Shown in pieces: positions 1-9,095 of a stretch of 64,000 nucleotides of DNA. Position 1 is the stretch's first letter. Each line of letters starts with the position of its first letter. Source of the DNA: Nitrospirota bacterium (lineage in GTDB: Bacteria > Nitrospirota > Thermodesulfovibrionia > Thermodesulfovibrionales > Dissulfurispiraceae); the NCBI GenBank assembly GCA_016936655.1, contig JAFGXL010000021.1, forward strand, positions 1-64,000, written 5' to 3'. The notes under the pieces were generated by a model that was not told the DNA's origin, made no database searches, and saw only the letters and a program-made list of their open reading frames with translations. A program made the position numbers and the translations under genes.

Positions 1-1083
1 ATACACCAGAGGCTTGAATGAAGAACCCGGCTGTCTTAATGCCATGGTAGCCCTGTTGAACTGGGTCGCCCAAAAGTCTGTTCCGCCTACAAGGGCTTTG
101 ATCTGGCCTGTATGCAGATCAATAGCTACCAGAGCTGCCTGAACAGGAGGCTTCACTCTCTTTTCAACCGCCTCTATTCCCTTGGCAACCGCCTCTTCTG
201 CAGCCTGCTGCATATTAGAGTCAATGGTGGATATGAACTTGAGCCCGGATGTATATATTTTTTCTCCGTATTTCAATTCCAGCTGCTGCCTCAGATGCTC
301 CACAAAATATGGAGCCTCGTATTTTCTGAAATATGGCGTAGACGGCAAAGATTCCAGCCTTGCCGTTTCATACTCTTCTGTTGTTATAAATTTATTTGCA
401 AGCATTTTTTTGAGCACAAGCTGTCTGCGTGCAAGAGACTTTCCCGGATTTTTAAAAGGAGAATACACTGAAGGCGCTTTTGTCAGGCCTGCAAGCATTG
501 CAGCCTCTGAAATGCTTAAGCTTGTTACGGACTTATTAAAATAGGTCTGTGCTGCTGCCTCTATACCATAAGCCCTCGTGCCGAAATATGCCTGATTCAG
601 ATACATTCCGATTATTTCATCTTTTGTATATCTGCGCTCAATCTGTGCTGAGAGGACAGCCTCTTTGAACTTTCTTGCAATAGTACGTTCAGGTTTCAGA
701 AAAAGCATCTTTGCGAGCTGCTGGGTTATGGTGCTGCCGCCCTCGACAATGCCTCGTGCGATAAGATCTTTGGCAAGCGCCCTTAGTATGCCTATCATAT
801 CTATTCCCGGATGCGAATAAAAACGCTCATCCTCTATTGCTATAAAGGCATTTTTTACCCTGGCCGGTATATTAAAGTGCTGAACAAACGTCCTGCGCTC
901 CATATAAAACTCTGCCATCACCTTGCCGTCAGATGAGTAGACTATAGAGGTCTCAAGAGGAGCATAAGTTTCTAGCTGGCGGATCTCGGGAAGATCAGAA
1001 AAGTTCCAGTACACAAATCCTGCAAAAGCTCCTAATATTACGGCAGCAATGCTTATAAAGACTATTAATGGCCACTTTTTCAT
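1..1083 (-). CDS. mrcA: Class A penicillin-binding protein 1A, N-terminal part (cut by window edge)
   Basis: Bifunctional peptidoglycan synthase: glycosyltransferase plus transpeptidase, anchored in the inner membrane. I translated 361 codons from the ATG at 1083 down to the window edge. Residues about 5-28 form one membrane anchor. The glycosyltransferase domain follows, with EDERFYSHPGID (catalytic Glu) and EGGSTITQQLAK. The reading frame leaves the window just after RQPGSSFKP, which contains the SxxK transpeptidase motif (Ser about 354), so the rest of the transpeptidase domain is missing here. It diverges from uvrC over 62 bp. A TATAAT box sits only 6 nt before the ATG and there is no Shine-Dalgarno sequence, suggesting a leaderless message. 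Confidence 0.93.
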   Translation of the reverse strand, partial: MKKWPLIVFISIAAVILGAFAGFVYWNFSDLPEIRQLETYAPLETSIVYSSDGKVMAEFYMERRTFVQHFNIPARVKNAFIAIEDERFYSHPGIDMIGILRALAKDLIARGIVEGGSTITQQLAKMLFLKPERTIARKFKEAVLSAQIERRYTKDEIIGMYLNQAYFGTRAYGIEAAAQTYFNKSVTSLSISEAAMLAGLTKAPSVYSPFKNPGKSLARRQLVLKKMLANKFITTEEYETARLESLPSTPYFRKYEAPYFVEHLRQQLELKYGEKIYTSGLKFISTIDSNMQQAAEEAVAKGIEAVEKRVKPPVQAALVAIDLHTGQIKALVGGTDFWATQFNRATMALRQPGSSFKPLVY

Positions 1084-1089
1084 CTATCA

Positions 1090-1095
1090 ATTATA
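1090..1095 (-). promoter_or_regulatory. -10 box of the PBP1A gene, leaderless arrangement
   Basis: Minus-strand TATAAT ends 6 nt before the ATG at 1083. Transcription would begin at or next to the start codon. Confidence 0.5.
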
Positions 1096-1130
1096 CCCGC
1101 TAGCTATACTAATACTCCATACGCCTGAAA

Positions 1131-1139
1131 TGATATTAT
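1131..1139 (+). promoter_or_regulatory. Extended -10 box of uvrC, leaderless arrangement
   Basis: TGATATTAT (TGN plus TATTAT) ends 6 nt before the uvrC ATG at 1146. No ribosome binding site fits in the gap. Confidence 0.5.
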
Positions 1140-1145
1140 TAATGT

Positions 1146-2918
1146 ATGAAAGAGATCGCATCAGCGCCTTCAGCCCCTGGGGTCTATATATTCAAAGGAA
1201 AGAATGAAAATATTCTGTATGTAGGCAAGGCAAAAAATCTGAGAAACAGGATAAGGAGCTATTTTCAGAAATCATCGCAGCTGGACGCAAGAAAAAGCGC
1301 GATGGTAAAACTGATAAAAGACTTTTCATTCATAGCAACCTCAAATGAGCTCGAAGCATTTATTCTTGAAGCCAATCTTATTAAACAGCACAAACCAAAA
1401 TTCAATATTGTATTGCGTGATGATAAAAACTACCCCTACATAAAATTAAACCTTCAACAAAGATGGCCATTCATTGAGGTGGTGCGAAGAGTAAAAAAAG
1501 ATGGAAGCGAATATTTTGGTCCGTATGTGCCTGCTCAGTCCATGCATGAAGCGCTAGCGTTTATCAGAAAGCATTTCATGCTGCGGCCATGCAGATATAA
1601 TCTGGAAAAGCCGATGCGGCCATGCATACAGCACCAGATGAAAAAATGCTTGGCTCCTTGCGAAGGCAAAATAACTGAACAAGAGTACAGAAAAATAGTG
1701 GACGAGGTCATCCTCTTCCTTAAGGGAAAGAGCGCACAGCTTTTATCTGCGCTGCAGGATAGGATGGCAAGACTCTCTGAAGAGATGCAGTACGAAGAAG
1801 CAGCCTCTGCAAGAGATCAGATTATAATGCTCCAGAAGGCATTCGAATCCCAGAAGGTAATCTTTCCGGATCTTGGCGACATTGATGTAATCGCATTTTA
1901 TCAGGGACAAAAAACTGATCTTTTAAAAGCATCAAGCGTACTCTTTATAAGAAACGGGATAATGACAGGGTCGCAGAACTTTAACATAAACGAGCATGTT
2001 TCTGAAGACATAAAACGTTCGGCGTCAAGCTTTATACAGAACCTATACTCAAAAGAAATAATGCCACCGTCTCTTATATTAACAAGATACAGGCCGTCAG
2101 AAAGCAGCCTAGTGGAATGGCTGGCTGAAAAAGCAGGTAGAAAGGTGAGATTCGAATATCCGCAGAGAGGCAAAAAGCTAGAACTGCTTAGAATGGCAGA
2201 ACAAAACGCGAAACTGCTTTACATGATGAACGAAAAAAAGAGTTCCGTGTCAGCAGAAGATGAGCTGGCGGAGAGGCTCGGTATACGCGCTGCGCCTGAC
2301 TCAATAGCTGTCTTTGATGTCTCAACAATTCAGGGCAGCGAATCTGTCGGAGCGCTGATCTACTGGGCTGGAGGAGCCTTCAGAAAGGATTTATACAGAC
2401 ATATTAAAATCAGGAGTGTTGAGGGAGTTGATGACTACGCAATGATGCGCGAAACAGTGCAGAAGATACTTATTAACCTAAATGATGCGCTGCCTGATCT
2501 TGTTCTAATCGACGGCGGCAGAGGACAGCTCGAAGCGGCAAAAGGGGTTGTAACTGAAATGGGTCTTGATCTGAATATAATTGCAGTGGCAAAGAATCCT
2601 GACAGGGCATTCATCAGCTCCAAAAAGTTCATTGATCTGGAAGACAGGTCAAGATCATCGCTCCTGCTGAAGAGATTACGCGACGAAGCTCACAGATTCG
2701 TCATCAGCTTTCATAGAAAATTACGTGACAAGAGATTCACATCCTCCGTGCTGGATAACATTAGCGGTATAGGCCCTAAAAAACGTCTCGAGCTGCTTCG
2801 TCATTTTGGCAGCCTCCAGAAGATCAGAACCGCAACTATAGAAGAGATAGAATCTGTTAACGGATTCAGCTCAAAAACAGCAGAGAAGCTCCTCGCTGAG
2901 CTTAATAAGTTAAAATAA
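1146..2918 (+). CDS. uvrC: Excinuclease ABC subunit C
   Basis: Dual-incision endonuclease of nucleotide excision repair, acting with UvrA and UvrB in the cytoplasm. The 590-residue product has the family's usual length and layout. A GIY-YIG nuclease domain comes first (PGVYIFKGKNENILYVGKAK, residues about 11-30). A UVR interaction motif lies around 195-230, an RNase H-like 3' domain in the C-terminal half (FDVSTIQGSESVGALI; DGGRGQL), and a terminal helix-hairpin-helix pair (NISGIGPKKRLELL and a second one). The ATG at 1146 is chosen because GIY-YIG begins at once. No Shine-Dalgarno is present and an extended -10 abuts the start. Confidence 0.97.
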   Translation: MKEIASAPSAPGVYIFKGKNENILYVGKAKNLRNRIRSYFQKSSQLDARKSAMVKLIKDFSFIATSNELEAFILEANLIKQHKPKFNIVLRDDKNYPYIKLNLQQRWPFIEVVRRVKKDGSEYFGPYVPAQSMHEALAFIRKHFMLRPCRYNLEKPMRPCIQHQMKKCLAPCEGKITEQEYRKIVDEVILFLKGKSAQLLSALQDRMARLSEEMQYEEAASARDQIIMLQKAFESQKVIFPDLGDIDVIAFYQGQKTDLLKASSVLFIRNGIMTGSQNFNINEHVSEDIKRSASSFIQNLYSKEIMPPSLILTRYRPSESSLVEWLAEKAGRKVRFEYPQRGKKLELLRMAEQNAKLLYMMNEKKSSVSAEDELAERLGIRAAPDSIAVFDVSTIQGSESVGALIYWAGGAFRKDLYRHIKIRSVEGVDDYAMMRETVQKILINLNDALPDLVLIDGGRGQLEAAKGVVTEMGLDLNIIAVAKNPDRAFISSKKFIDLEDRSRSSLLLKRLRDEAHRFVISFHRKLRDKRFTSSVLDNISGIGPKKRLELLRHFGSLQKIRTATIEEIESVNGFSSKTAEKLLAELNKLK

Positions 2919-2949
2919 CAGGCATAGTATTTTAAAAGGAGATGATTAA

Positions 2950-3882
2950 ATGAACATTTTTGTATCCGGCTCTCTTGCTTATGACAGGATTATGGATTTC
3001 CCCGGCAGATTCTCCGACCATATACTTCCGGACAAAATACATATTCTGAACGTATGTTTCACAGTAAACGGCATGTCAGAGAAATTTGGAGGAACAGCAG
3101 GGAATATAGCCTATTCGCTTAAGCTTCTTGAGGAAAAGCCCCACATACTTGCAACCATAGGAAAAGATCATCACAATTATATCAGATGGCTTAAAGAGCT
3201 CGATCTTCCGCTTGATGGCGTAAGTATAATCGAAGAAGAATTTACAGCTGGAGCTTATATCACCACAGACAAAGCTGACAACCAGATCACAGGGTTTAAT
3301 CCCGGTGCAATGAAACACAGATCAAAATATAGCTTTGCCGGCGCAGCAGCTTCAGACTCCATAGCCATGATGTCTCCGGGCAATCTGGATGACATGAAAA
3401 TATATGCCAGAGAGTATAAAAAGCTCGGCATAAAATGCATATGCGATCCCGGCCAGTCGCTGACTGCATGGGATGCAGAAAGCCTCAAGGAATGGATCAG
3501 CGGTTCATACATGCTTATAACAAATGACTATGAACTCGAACTGATAATGAAGATGACCTCAATGAAAAAAAGCGATCTAATATCCAAGACAGGCTCAGTT
3601 ATAACAACACTTGGTGAAAAGGGCTCTATAGTAGCCGACTCAACAGGCGAGACAGCAATCCCTGCTGCAAAAATATCAACGGTTGTGGATCCTACTGGTG
3701 CAGGGGATGCTTACAGAGCCGGACTTATTAAAGGCCTCTGCATGGGCAGATCTATTGCAGACTCAGCAAAGCTGGCTTCTGTAGCAGCAGTTTATGCGGT
3801 CGAGAACTACGGCACTCAGGAGCACATATATACATTCGACGAATTCAAACAGAGATACGCTGATAATTTCGGCGCTTTTTAA
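2950..3882 (+). CDS. PfkB-family carbohydrate/adenosine kinase
   Basis: ATP-dependent sugar or nucleoside kinase of the ribokinase/PfkB fold. The 310-residue protein shows the N-terminal glycine segment (FGGTAGNIAYSL, about 46-57) and the C-terminal signature DPTGAGDAYRAG with the catalytic Asp. The compact lid and N-terminus resemble the adenosine-kinase-like branch, but the substrate cannot be read from sequence. A strong ribosome binding site (AAAAGGAG) precedes the ATG. It lies 31 bp after uvrC and 27 bp before another kinase-fold gene, so the three may be co-transcribed. Confidence 0.85.
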   Translation: MNIFVSGSLAYDRIMDFPGRFSDHILPDKIHILNVCFTVNGMSEKFGGTAGNIAYSLKLLEEKPHILATIGKDHHNYIRWLKELDLPLDGVSIIEEEFTAGAYITTDKADNQITGFNPGAMKHRSKYSFAGAAASDSIAMMSPGNLDDMKIYAREYKKLGIKCICDPGQSLTAWDAESLKEWISGSYMLITNDYELELIMKMTSMKKSDLISKTGSVITTLGEKGSIVADSTGETAIPAAKISTVVDPTGAGDAYRAGLIKGLCMGRSIADSAKLASVAAVYAVENYGTQEHIYTFDEFKQRYADNFGAF

Positions 3883-3909
3883 CAACCGCCAACACTATCT
3901 GGAGGCGTT

Positions 3910-4977
3910 ATGATCAATCAAGATGCTATAGTTCGGCATATTCGTACAATTATACCATCTGCGATCGAGATAAAAATATCAAAGCTTGGATCTGGAGTGC
4001 ATGGCGCTGGATTTCTCGCTGATATAACTACACCTTCAGGCAATAAAAGATACGTTCTAAAGGCTATGTTCCCAGAAAATCTGGGGCACGACTACCCCTC
4101 AGACAGAGCTGCTTCGTTTCTGCTAGATCTCGATGAGTTTGGGAATATACCCAAGCATGTAAAAGCCCTGGATGTGCTTGCAGAGCTGAAGGACGGCACT
4201 GTTAAATCAATTGGCGGCGGTATTGAATACTACCTGCTTATGGAAGAGGCATCAGGAACAAGCTATTTTACAGACCTCAAGGCGATGCGTAATCAAGAGT
4301 CTCTTTCAGAGGCGGACAGAATTAAAATTAAGCTGCTTGCTGAATATGTGGCTGAACTCCAGTTTGTAAAAAAAGAGTCCAGGTCTTTATATTGGAGAAA
4401 AATCCGCGACACTATAGGTCATGGCGAATGCCTTATGGGTGTATTTGATACATATCCTGACGGCACGCTCAGCTACAGGCAGATGGCAGAGATAGAAAAG
4501 CTCTGCATAGACTGGAGAGCAAGGCTGAAGCGCAAAAGCCACAGGCTCTGCAGGGTGCATGGTGATTTTCATCCCGGCAATATCTGGTTTGATGAAAATG
4601 GAACAGATTTTATTGTGCTGGACAGAAGCAGAGGATCATGGGGAGATGCTGCTGATGACATCTCGGCTCTGGCAATAAATTTTATCTTCTTTTCGATTAT
4701 GCTCAGGGGCGATTACAGCGGAGCATACAAACAGGCGATGGATGAGTTTATCCGCGCATATATTGATGCCACATCTGACTCTGAACTATTCGAGACAATA
4801 GCGCCGTTTTTTGCTTTTAGGGGAGCTGTTGTTGCAAATCCATTCTTTTATCCTGAGCTGAGCACAGAGAGCAGAAAAAAAATATTCGCATTCATAAAAG
4901 GCGTGCTGCTTGAAGAGAGGTTTGAGCCTGGCAAAATATCTGACTATATAAAATCTGCTTCTATGCTGGCTTTATAA
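3910..4977 (+). CDS. Aminoglycoside-phosphotransferase-like (APH family) small-molecule kinase
   Basis: Protein-kinase-fold phosphotransferase of 355 residues. The catalytic loop VHGDFHPGNIWFDE (about 218-231) and the metal-binding segment VLDRSRGSWGDAADD are intact, so activity is likely. The substrate is unknown; this branch is not evidence for antibiotic resistance. GGAGG lies 6 nt before the ATG. Its last 17 bp overlap the convergent exonuclease gene on the other strand. It follows the PfkB kinase closely, so the two may act on related metabolites (inference). Confidence 0.8.
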   Translation: MINQDAIVRHIRTIIPSAIEIKISKLGSGVHGAGFLADITTPSGNKRYVLKAMFPENLGHDYPSDRAASFLLDLDEFGNIPKHVKALDVLAELKDGTVKSIGGGIEYYLLMEEASGTSYFTDLKAMRNQESLSEADRIKIKLLAEYVAELQFVKKESRSLYWRKIRDTIGHGECLMGVFDTYPDGTLSYRQMAEIEKLCIDWRARLKRKSHRLCRVHGDFHPGNIWFDENGTDFIVLDRSRGSWGDAADDISALAINFIFFSIMLRGDYSGAYKQAMDEFIRAYIDATSDSELFETIAPFFAFRGAVVANPFFYPELSTESRKKIFAFIKGVLLEERFEPGKISDYIKSASMLAL

Positions 4978-5632
4978 ATAAATCCCATACGCTGAACAGC
5001 TCTTTGGTCGCCCTTATATCTCTTGCGCAGTACCTGGCTATATCCACAAAACGCCTGTCAGTATATAACGCCTTGACATCTTTTCCAGATACTCCCTCCT
5101 CCTTTGGACTGACTATACCAAATGTTCTGCACCACATATCCAGGCTGAACCTCCGGCGGGATACGCCATAAAAAGAGAGCTGATCAAATAGATCTATGTG
5201 ATATTTGTCATACCTGTTTGGTATAAGGTTTAATGACGGTTTTATCCTGTGGACAGCTGATCTGACAATTAAAAATGGTGCATCAAACGAGCGGCCGTTA
5301 AATGTTATAACCTGATCATAAGACTTTACAGCTGACCAGAACTTTTCGAGCAGCTCCTTCTCTGTTCCGCACTCGTACCTTATCCCATCATCATCAAACG
5401 GAAGAAGCATATCTCCATCTGCCTGAAAATATACAGCTCCTTTGTTTGTGTCAGGATTAAGCATGCCTATGGCAACAACTTCAGCGGTCTGCGGATAAAG
5501 GCCAAGGCCTTCACGTACTTTCAGCTCCTCTTCAGGAGAATCAGCAGACTTAAGCAGATATTCCTGGACTTCTTGCTCTAAAGAATCAAAATCAACTCCA
5601 ACAGTCTCTATATCAAATACAAGGCGGCTCAT
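4961..5632 (-). CDS. Predicted 3'-5' exonuclease, DEDD/PolB-exonuclease-like
   Basis: Nuclease of the ribonuclease H-like DEDD superfamily, 223 residues, with no polymerase domain. The first acidic motif is FDIETVG (residues 5-11), the second TFNGRSFDAPF, and the third YCARDIRATKEL, matching the predicted PolB-type 3'-5' exonuclease family. Its substrate, DNA or RNA, is undetermined. It starts 4 nt after the ctpA stop and is the last gene of the minus-strand division/wall operon. Its 3' end overlaps the convergent APH-like gene by 17 bp. Confidence 0.8.
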   Translation of the reverse strand: MSRLVFDIETVGVDFDSLEQEVQEYLLKSADSPEEELKVREGLGLYPQTAEVVAIGMLNPDTNKGAVYFQADGDMLLPFDDDGIRYECGTEKELLEKFWSAVKSYDQVITFNGRSFDAPFLIVRSAVHRIKPSLNLIPNRYDKYHIDLFDQLSFYGVSRRRFSLDMWCRTFGIVSPKEEGVSGKDVKALYTDRRFVDIARYCARDIRATKELFSVWDLFIKPA

Positions 5633-5636
5633 CAGA

Positions 5637-6926
5637 TCAGGCCGCCTTTTTCATCTTCTCTAAAACTTTCCATGTATTTATTGTCTCTATAGCTCTTTGA
5701 AGCTGAAGATCGTCCTTCTCATCAACTTCAATAGGCATTTTTTCCTTTTCGCTCTCTCCTTCTTTTACCTGTTCATTCTTAAGATGGCCTTCCAGGTCAC
5801 GTTCTCTAACAACTGTAATCTCCTTGCCGTTTTTAGCCTGGAGCTTTACAACTATATCAGGAGTTATTCCAACGCCCTGTATACTTGTTCCGTTTGGGGT
5901 ATAGTACTTAGCTGTTGTAAGCCTCAAACCGGAACCGTCGCTGAGAGGCAGAAGGCTCTGCACAGATCCCTTTCCGAATGTCTGCATACCCACTATGACT
6001 GCCCTGTTCCAGTCCTTCAAAGCTCCTGCTACAATTTCTGAAGCACTGGCGCTTCCCTGATTAACAAGAACTACCATAGGGATATCAAGATACGAATCCT
6101 TTTTTTCAGTAAAGTATTCTATCTTTTCTTCTTTTCTGTTCTTTATGTAAACAACAAGCTTATTAGCAGGCAAAAACTGCTCTGAAACCTCTACTGCACT
6201 ATTTAGCAGTCCGCCTGGATCGTTTCTTAAATCCAGTATAATAGAGGCCATGCCATCCTTCTTCAGCCTTGCAAGAGCACCCTCAAGCTCAGTACCTGTC
6301 GCTTCCTGAAACTGGGTAATCTTCACATATCCTATCTTGTTAGGCAACATTTTATGTTTTACGCTCTTCACCTTTATAATGTCTCGAACAATCGTAAAAT
6401 CCTTCGTCTCTTTCCAGCCTTCTCTCATGATAGTAAGTATTATCTTTGTGCCTTTAGGCCCTCTCATTTTGGATACAGCATCATGCAGGCTCATCTCTTT
6501 TGTAGAAGCCTGATCTATCTTCACTATCCTGTCTCCAGCTAGTATGCCCGCCTTGTGCGCAGGAGTGTCTTCAATTGGAGCGATTACTGTCAATATGCCG
6601 TCCTTTATGGCTATCTGTATGCCGAGACCGCCGAACTCTCCCTTAGTCTCAACCCGCATCTCCTTGTAAGCTTCGGGCGTCATATATGATGAGTGTGGAT
6701 CGAGCGAGCTTACCATGCCTTTTACAGCATTTCTGATCAGATCTTTTATCTTTACATCTTCAACATAATTCTTTTTTATCTGCGTAATAACCTCTGTAAA
6801 AACTCTGAGGTCTTCATAGTCACTCTCTGCGTTGACAGTAGCTATCGCCCACTTTCCTGCGAAGATGCCGCCTATGCAGAGCAGCAGTATCAACCCCGTT
6901 ATAAAAAGCTTCCTTTTAAACTGCAT
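5637..6926 (-). CDS. ctpA: Carboxy-terminal processing protease, S41 family
   Basis: Periplasmic serine protease that trims C-termini and is often involved in regulating wall hydrolases. The 429-residue product has a signal/anchor helix (about 7-24), a PDZ domain (about 90-180) and the S41 catalytic core. The Ser-Lys dyad is visible as Ser294 in NQGSASASEIV and Lys319 in TFGKGSVQ, 25 residues apart as expected. A charged tail rich in Glu and Lys follows about residue 375. GGAGGA precedes the ATG. It lies directly downstream of the envC-like gene, a linkage conserved in many Gram-negative bacteria. Confidence 0.95.
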   Translation of the reverse strand: MQFKRKLFITGLILLLCIGGIFAGKWAIATVNAESDYEDLRVFTEVITQIKKNYVEDVKIKDLIRNAVKGMVSSLDPHSSYMTPEAYKEMRVETKGEFGGLGIQIAIKDGILTVIAPIEDTPAHKAGILAGDRIVKIDQASTKEMSLHDAVSKMRGPKGTKIILTIMREGWKETKDFTIVRDIIKVKSVKHKMLPNKIGYVKITQFQEATGTELEGALARLKKDGMASIILDLRNDPGGLLNSAVEVSEQFLPANKLVVYIKNRKEEKIEYFTEKKDSYLDIPMVVLVNQGSASASEIVAGALKDWNRAVIVGMQTFGKGSVQSLLPLSDGSGLRLTTAKYYTPNGTSIQGVGITPDIVVKLQAKNGKEITVVRERDLEGHLKNEQVKEGESEKEKMPIEVDEKDDLQLQRAIETINTWKVLEKMKKAA

Positions 6927-6998
6927 CAGTCCTCCGAAATAGAAACAAAAACGAGCAGCCTAACAGCTTATCGCTTTATGGTTAGGCGCTGGATTATA

Positions 6999-8213
6999 TT
7001 ATTTTTTGAGCCACTGCTGAGGATCCAGGGGCTTGCCTCTATAACGTATCTCGAAATAGAGACCATGACTGCCAAGAGCATCTGAATCGCCTACTTCTCC
7101 AAGCTGCTGGCCTTCCTTAATTATACTCCCATTCTTTGTAAAAATTCTTGAGAGGTTCCCGTAGAGCGTGTGGTAGCCATCGCCATGACTCAGTATAACC
7201 ATCTGTCCATAGCCCTTGAATTCATCAGCAAATACCACCTTGCCCTCATTCACAGCTTTTACAGGAGCTGCTGATGCTGCTTTTATATGAACACCGCTCC
7301 TGAATACAGGCAGGTTAAATACAGGATCAAGCTGCGAACCATATTTTATAGCCACATGTCCATTTACCGGCCAGGGCAGATGTCCTTTGAGTTTGCTGAA
7401 ATTGCTGTCAGTATCGTCATCATCCCTTGCATCTTTTTTCTGTTGTTTGCCTCTGGATATTTCCTTGCGTTTACGCTCTTTTTCCAGCCTTTCTGATTCA
7501 CGAATTATGCGCAGCATCCTTTTTGATGATTCATTCAAATCGCTTATCATTTTTTGGTATACGCTCTTTTCCTTCCTTACAGACGACAAAAGCGATTCAT
7601 GCTCCCTCTTTTTTTCAGCCAGATCATTGTTAAGCTTCGCAAGATGAGCCTCCTCTTTTTTCAACTCATCAAGGTTTGCATTTAGATGGTGCTGTTTTTC
7701 ATTCAGTATTTTTACAGCCAAATTATAGCTATCAATCGCCTTTTTATCGTAAGCAGCAATATCGCTGAGATAGCGCACTATTCTTAATGATTCAGTAACA
7801 TCTTCCCTGCTCAGAAGCACCAGCATAGCGTCCTGTTCAAGATTATACCTCTGCAGCGCCTTAAGTCTTCTTTGAAGATGTTTTTTTTGAGCGTTAAGGC
7901 TCGCTTCCTTCAGCCGTATCTCGGCCTGAACGGACGTTATTGACTTTTGAAGCTTTGCTACCTTTGCTTTTTGTTCAGATAGCTGAGCTTCAATATCCTT
8001 AAGCTCAGAAGAGACCTTTCTAATCTCATTTAGCACATTTCGTTCTGTTTTCGAGGCTGTAGCCAACTTCTTTCTGCTTTCTCTTAGCTCTTTCTGTATC
8101 TTGCTATACTCGTCTTTCGCATTACTTGGATATACAGGAGCTGTATAGGCAATGCAGCACAGGAGTACAGATATGCAGAGTGAAGCCTTTTTTATAAGGC
8201 CGTAGGTTGGCAT
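6999..8213 (-). CDS. envC: EnvC-like murein hydrolase activator (M23/LytM domain, degenerate)
   Basis: Secreted coiled-coil protein that activates amidases at the division site. The 404 residues comprise a signal peptide (about 8-30), a long coiled coil (about 33-250) and a C-terminal LytM domain (about 285-404). The zinc ligands of active M23 peptidases are lost: the HxGxD position reads RSGVH and the HLHFE position reads GLYFE. An activator without its own hydrolase activity, like E. coli EnvC, is therefore likely. Its start is 3 nt past the ftsX stop, which fits the known FtsEX-EnvC partnership. Confidence 0.9.
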   Translation of the reverse strand: MPTYGLIKKASLCISVLLCCIAYTAPVYPSNAKDEYSKIQKELRESRKKLATASKTERNVLNEIRKVSSELKDIEAQLSEQKAKVAKLQKSITSVQAEIRLKEASLNAQKKHLQRRLKALQRYNLEQDAMLVLLSREDVTESLRIVRYLSDIAAYDKKAIDSYNLAVKILNEKQHHLNANLDELKKEEAHLAKLNNDLAEKKREHESLLSSVRKEKSVYQKMISDLNESSKRMLRIIRESERLEKERKRKEISRGKQQKKDARDDDDTDSNFSKLKGHLPWPVNGHVAIKYGSQLDPVFNLPVFRSGVHIKAASAAPVKAVNEGKVVFADEFKGYGQMVILSHGDGYHTLYGNLSRIFTKNGSIIKEGQQLGEVGDSDALGSHGLYFEIRYRGKPLDPQQWLKK

Positions 8214-8216
8214 AGC

Positions 8217-9095
8217 TTAGAGCTTTAGTCTCCCTATAGCTATAGCAGACCCGATTATCCCGAGCACAAGTCCGGCCAATGGAAGAGCTGCGAGCATCTC
8301 CAGAGGGAAAACCAGCTTGTTTAAAAGAGGGATAACAGAGCTGAGTCTATAAGTTATACCTATATAAAAAACAAATGCGCCCAGCACTCCGAGCCCCCCT
8401 CCTAGAAGACCTATTATCCCGCCCTCTATGAGAAATGGCTGTCTAATAAAACCTCTGGTTGCACCAAGAAGTTTTAGTGTCTCTATCTCGTCAGTGCGTC
8501 TGTAAAAAAGAATTTTAACAGTACTGTAAATAACAAAAATAACACCAAAAGCTATAGCAAAAAATATTATAACGCTGCTGTTCTGTATAGATCTCTGCAC
8601 AAGGTGAAATGCGGAAACCACCTTTTCGCCATAATAGACATCATCAACTCCGGGCATTTTTACAATCTCGTTATAGATCTTCTTGACTGCGCTCTGAGTA
8701 AGCGCTGCCTGACGCGTAAGCTTCAGCTCAAAAGAGGATGAGAGCGGATTTTCATCAAGGCCATCCAGCAGAAACCTCGATGTGCCCAGCTTCTGCTTCA
8801 GCTCTTCCATAGCATTCTCTTTTGAATTGTATTTTGCAATCTCTATATCCTTGCGTCTCTTAAATTCCTCAAAAAGCGCCTGCGTCTCTTCCTGATTTAT
8901 GCCGTTTTTCAGACACACCACCATAGAAAACCTTTCCGGCAGCTTTTGAACAAGCACATGTGTGTTATAGAGAAATAGAAATACGAATATAAGCATCAAA
9001 AGACTTGATGCCACTGTAAATACAGACAATAGATTTATCCACTTTTCCTTTGCAAGGCTTCTGGCAGCTGATTTAAAAGCGTACGCAAGACTCAT
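8217..9095 (-). CDS. ftsX: Cell division protein FtsX
   Basis: Inner-membrane partner of FtsE; passes ATPase signals to a periplasmic hydrolase activator. With the ATG at 9095 the protein has 292 residues and four predicted membrane helices (about 22-44, 170-195, 215-245, 260-285) plus a periplasmic loop between the first two. An earlier in-frame start at 9137 exists. I prefer 9095 because GGTGGG lies just before it and the ATG overlaps the ftsE stop (TAATG), indicating translational coupling. It is followed directly by its probable partner, the envC-like gene. Confidence 0.93.
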   Translation of the reverse strand: MSLAYAFKSAARSLAKEKWINLLSVFTVASSLLMLIFVFLFLYNTHVLVQKLPERFSMVVCLKNGINQEETQALFEEFKRRKDIEIAKYNSKENAMEELKQKLGTSRFLLDGLDENPLSSSFELKLTRQAALTQSAVKKIYNEIVKMPGVDDVYYGEKVVSAFHLVQRSIQNSSVIIFFAIAFGVIFVIYSTVKILFYRRTDEIETLKLLGATRGFIRQPFLIEGGIIGLLGGGLGVLGAFVFYIGITYRLSSVIPLLNKLVFPLEMLAALPLAGLVLGIIGSAIAIGRLKL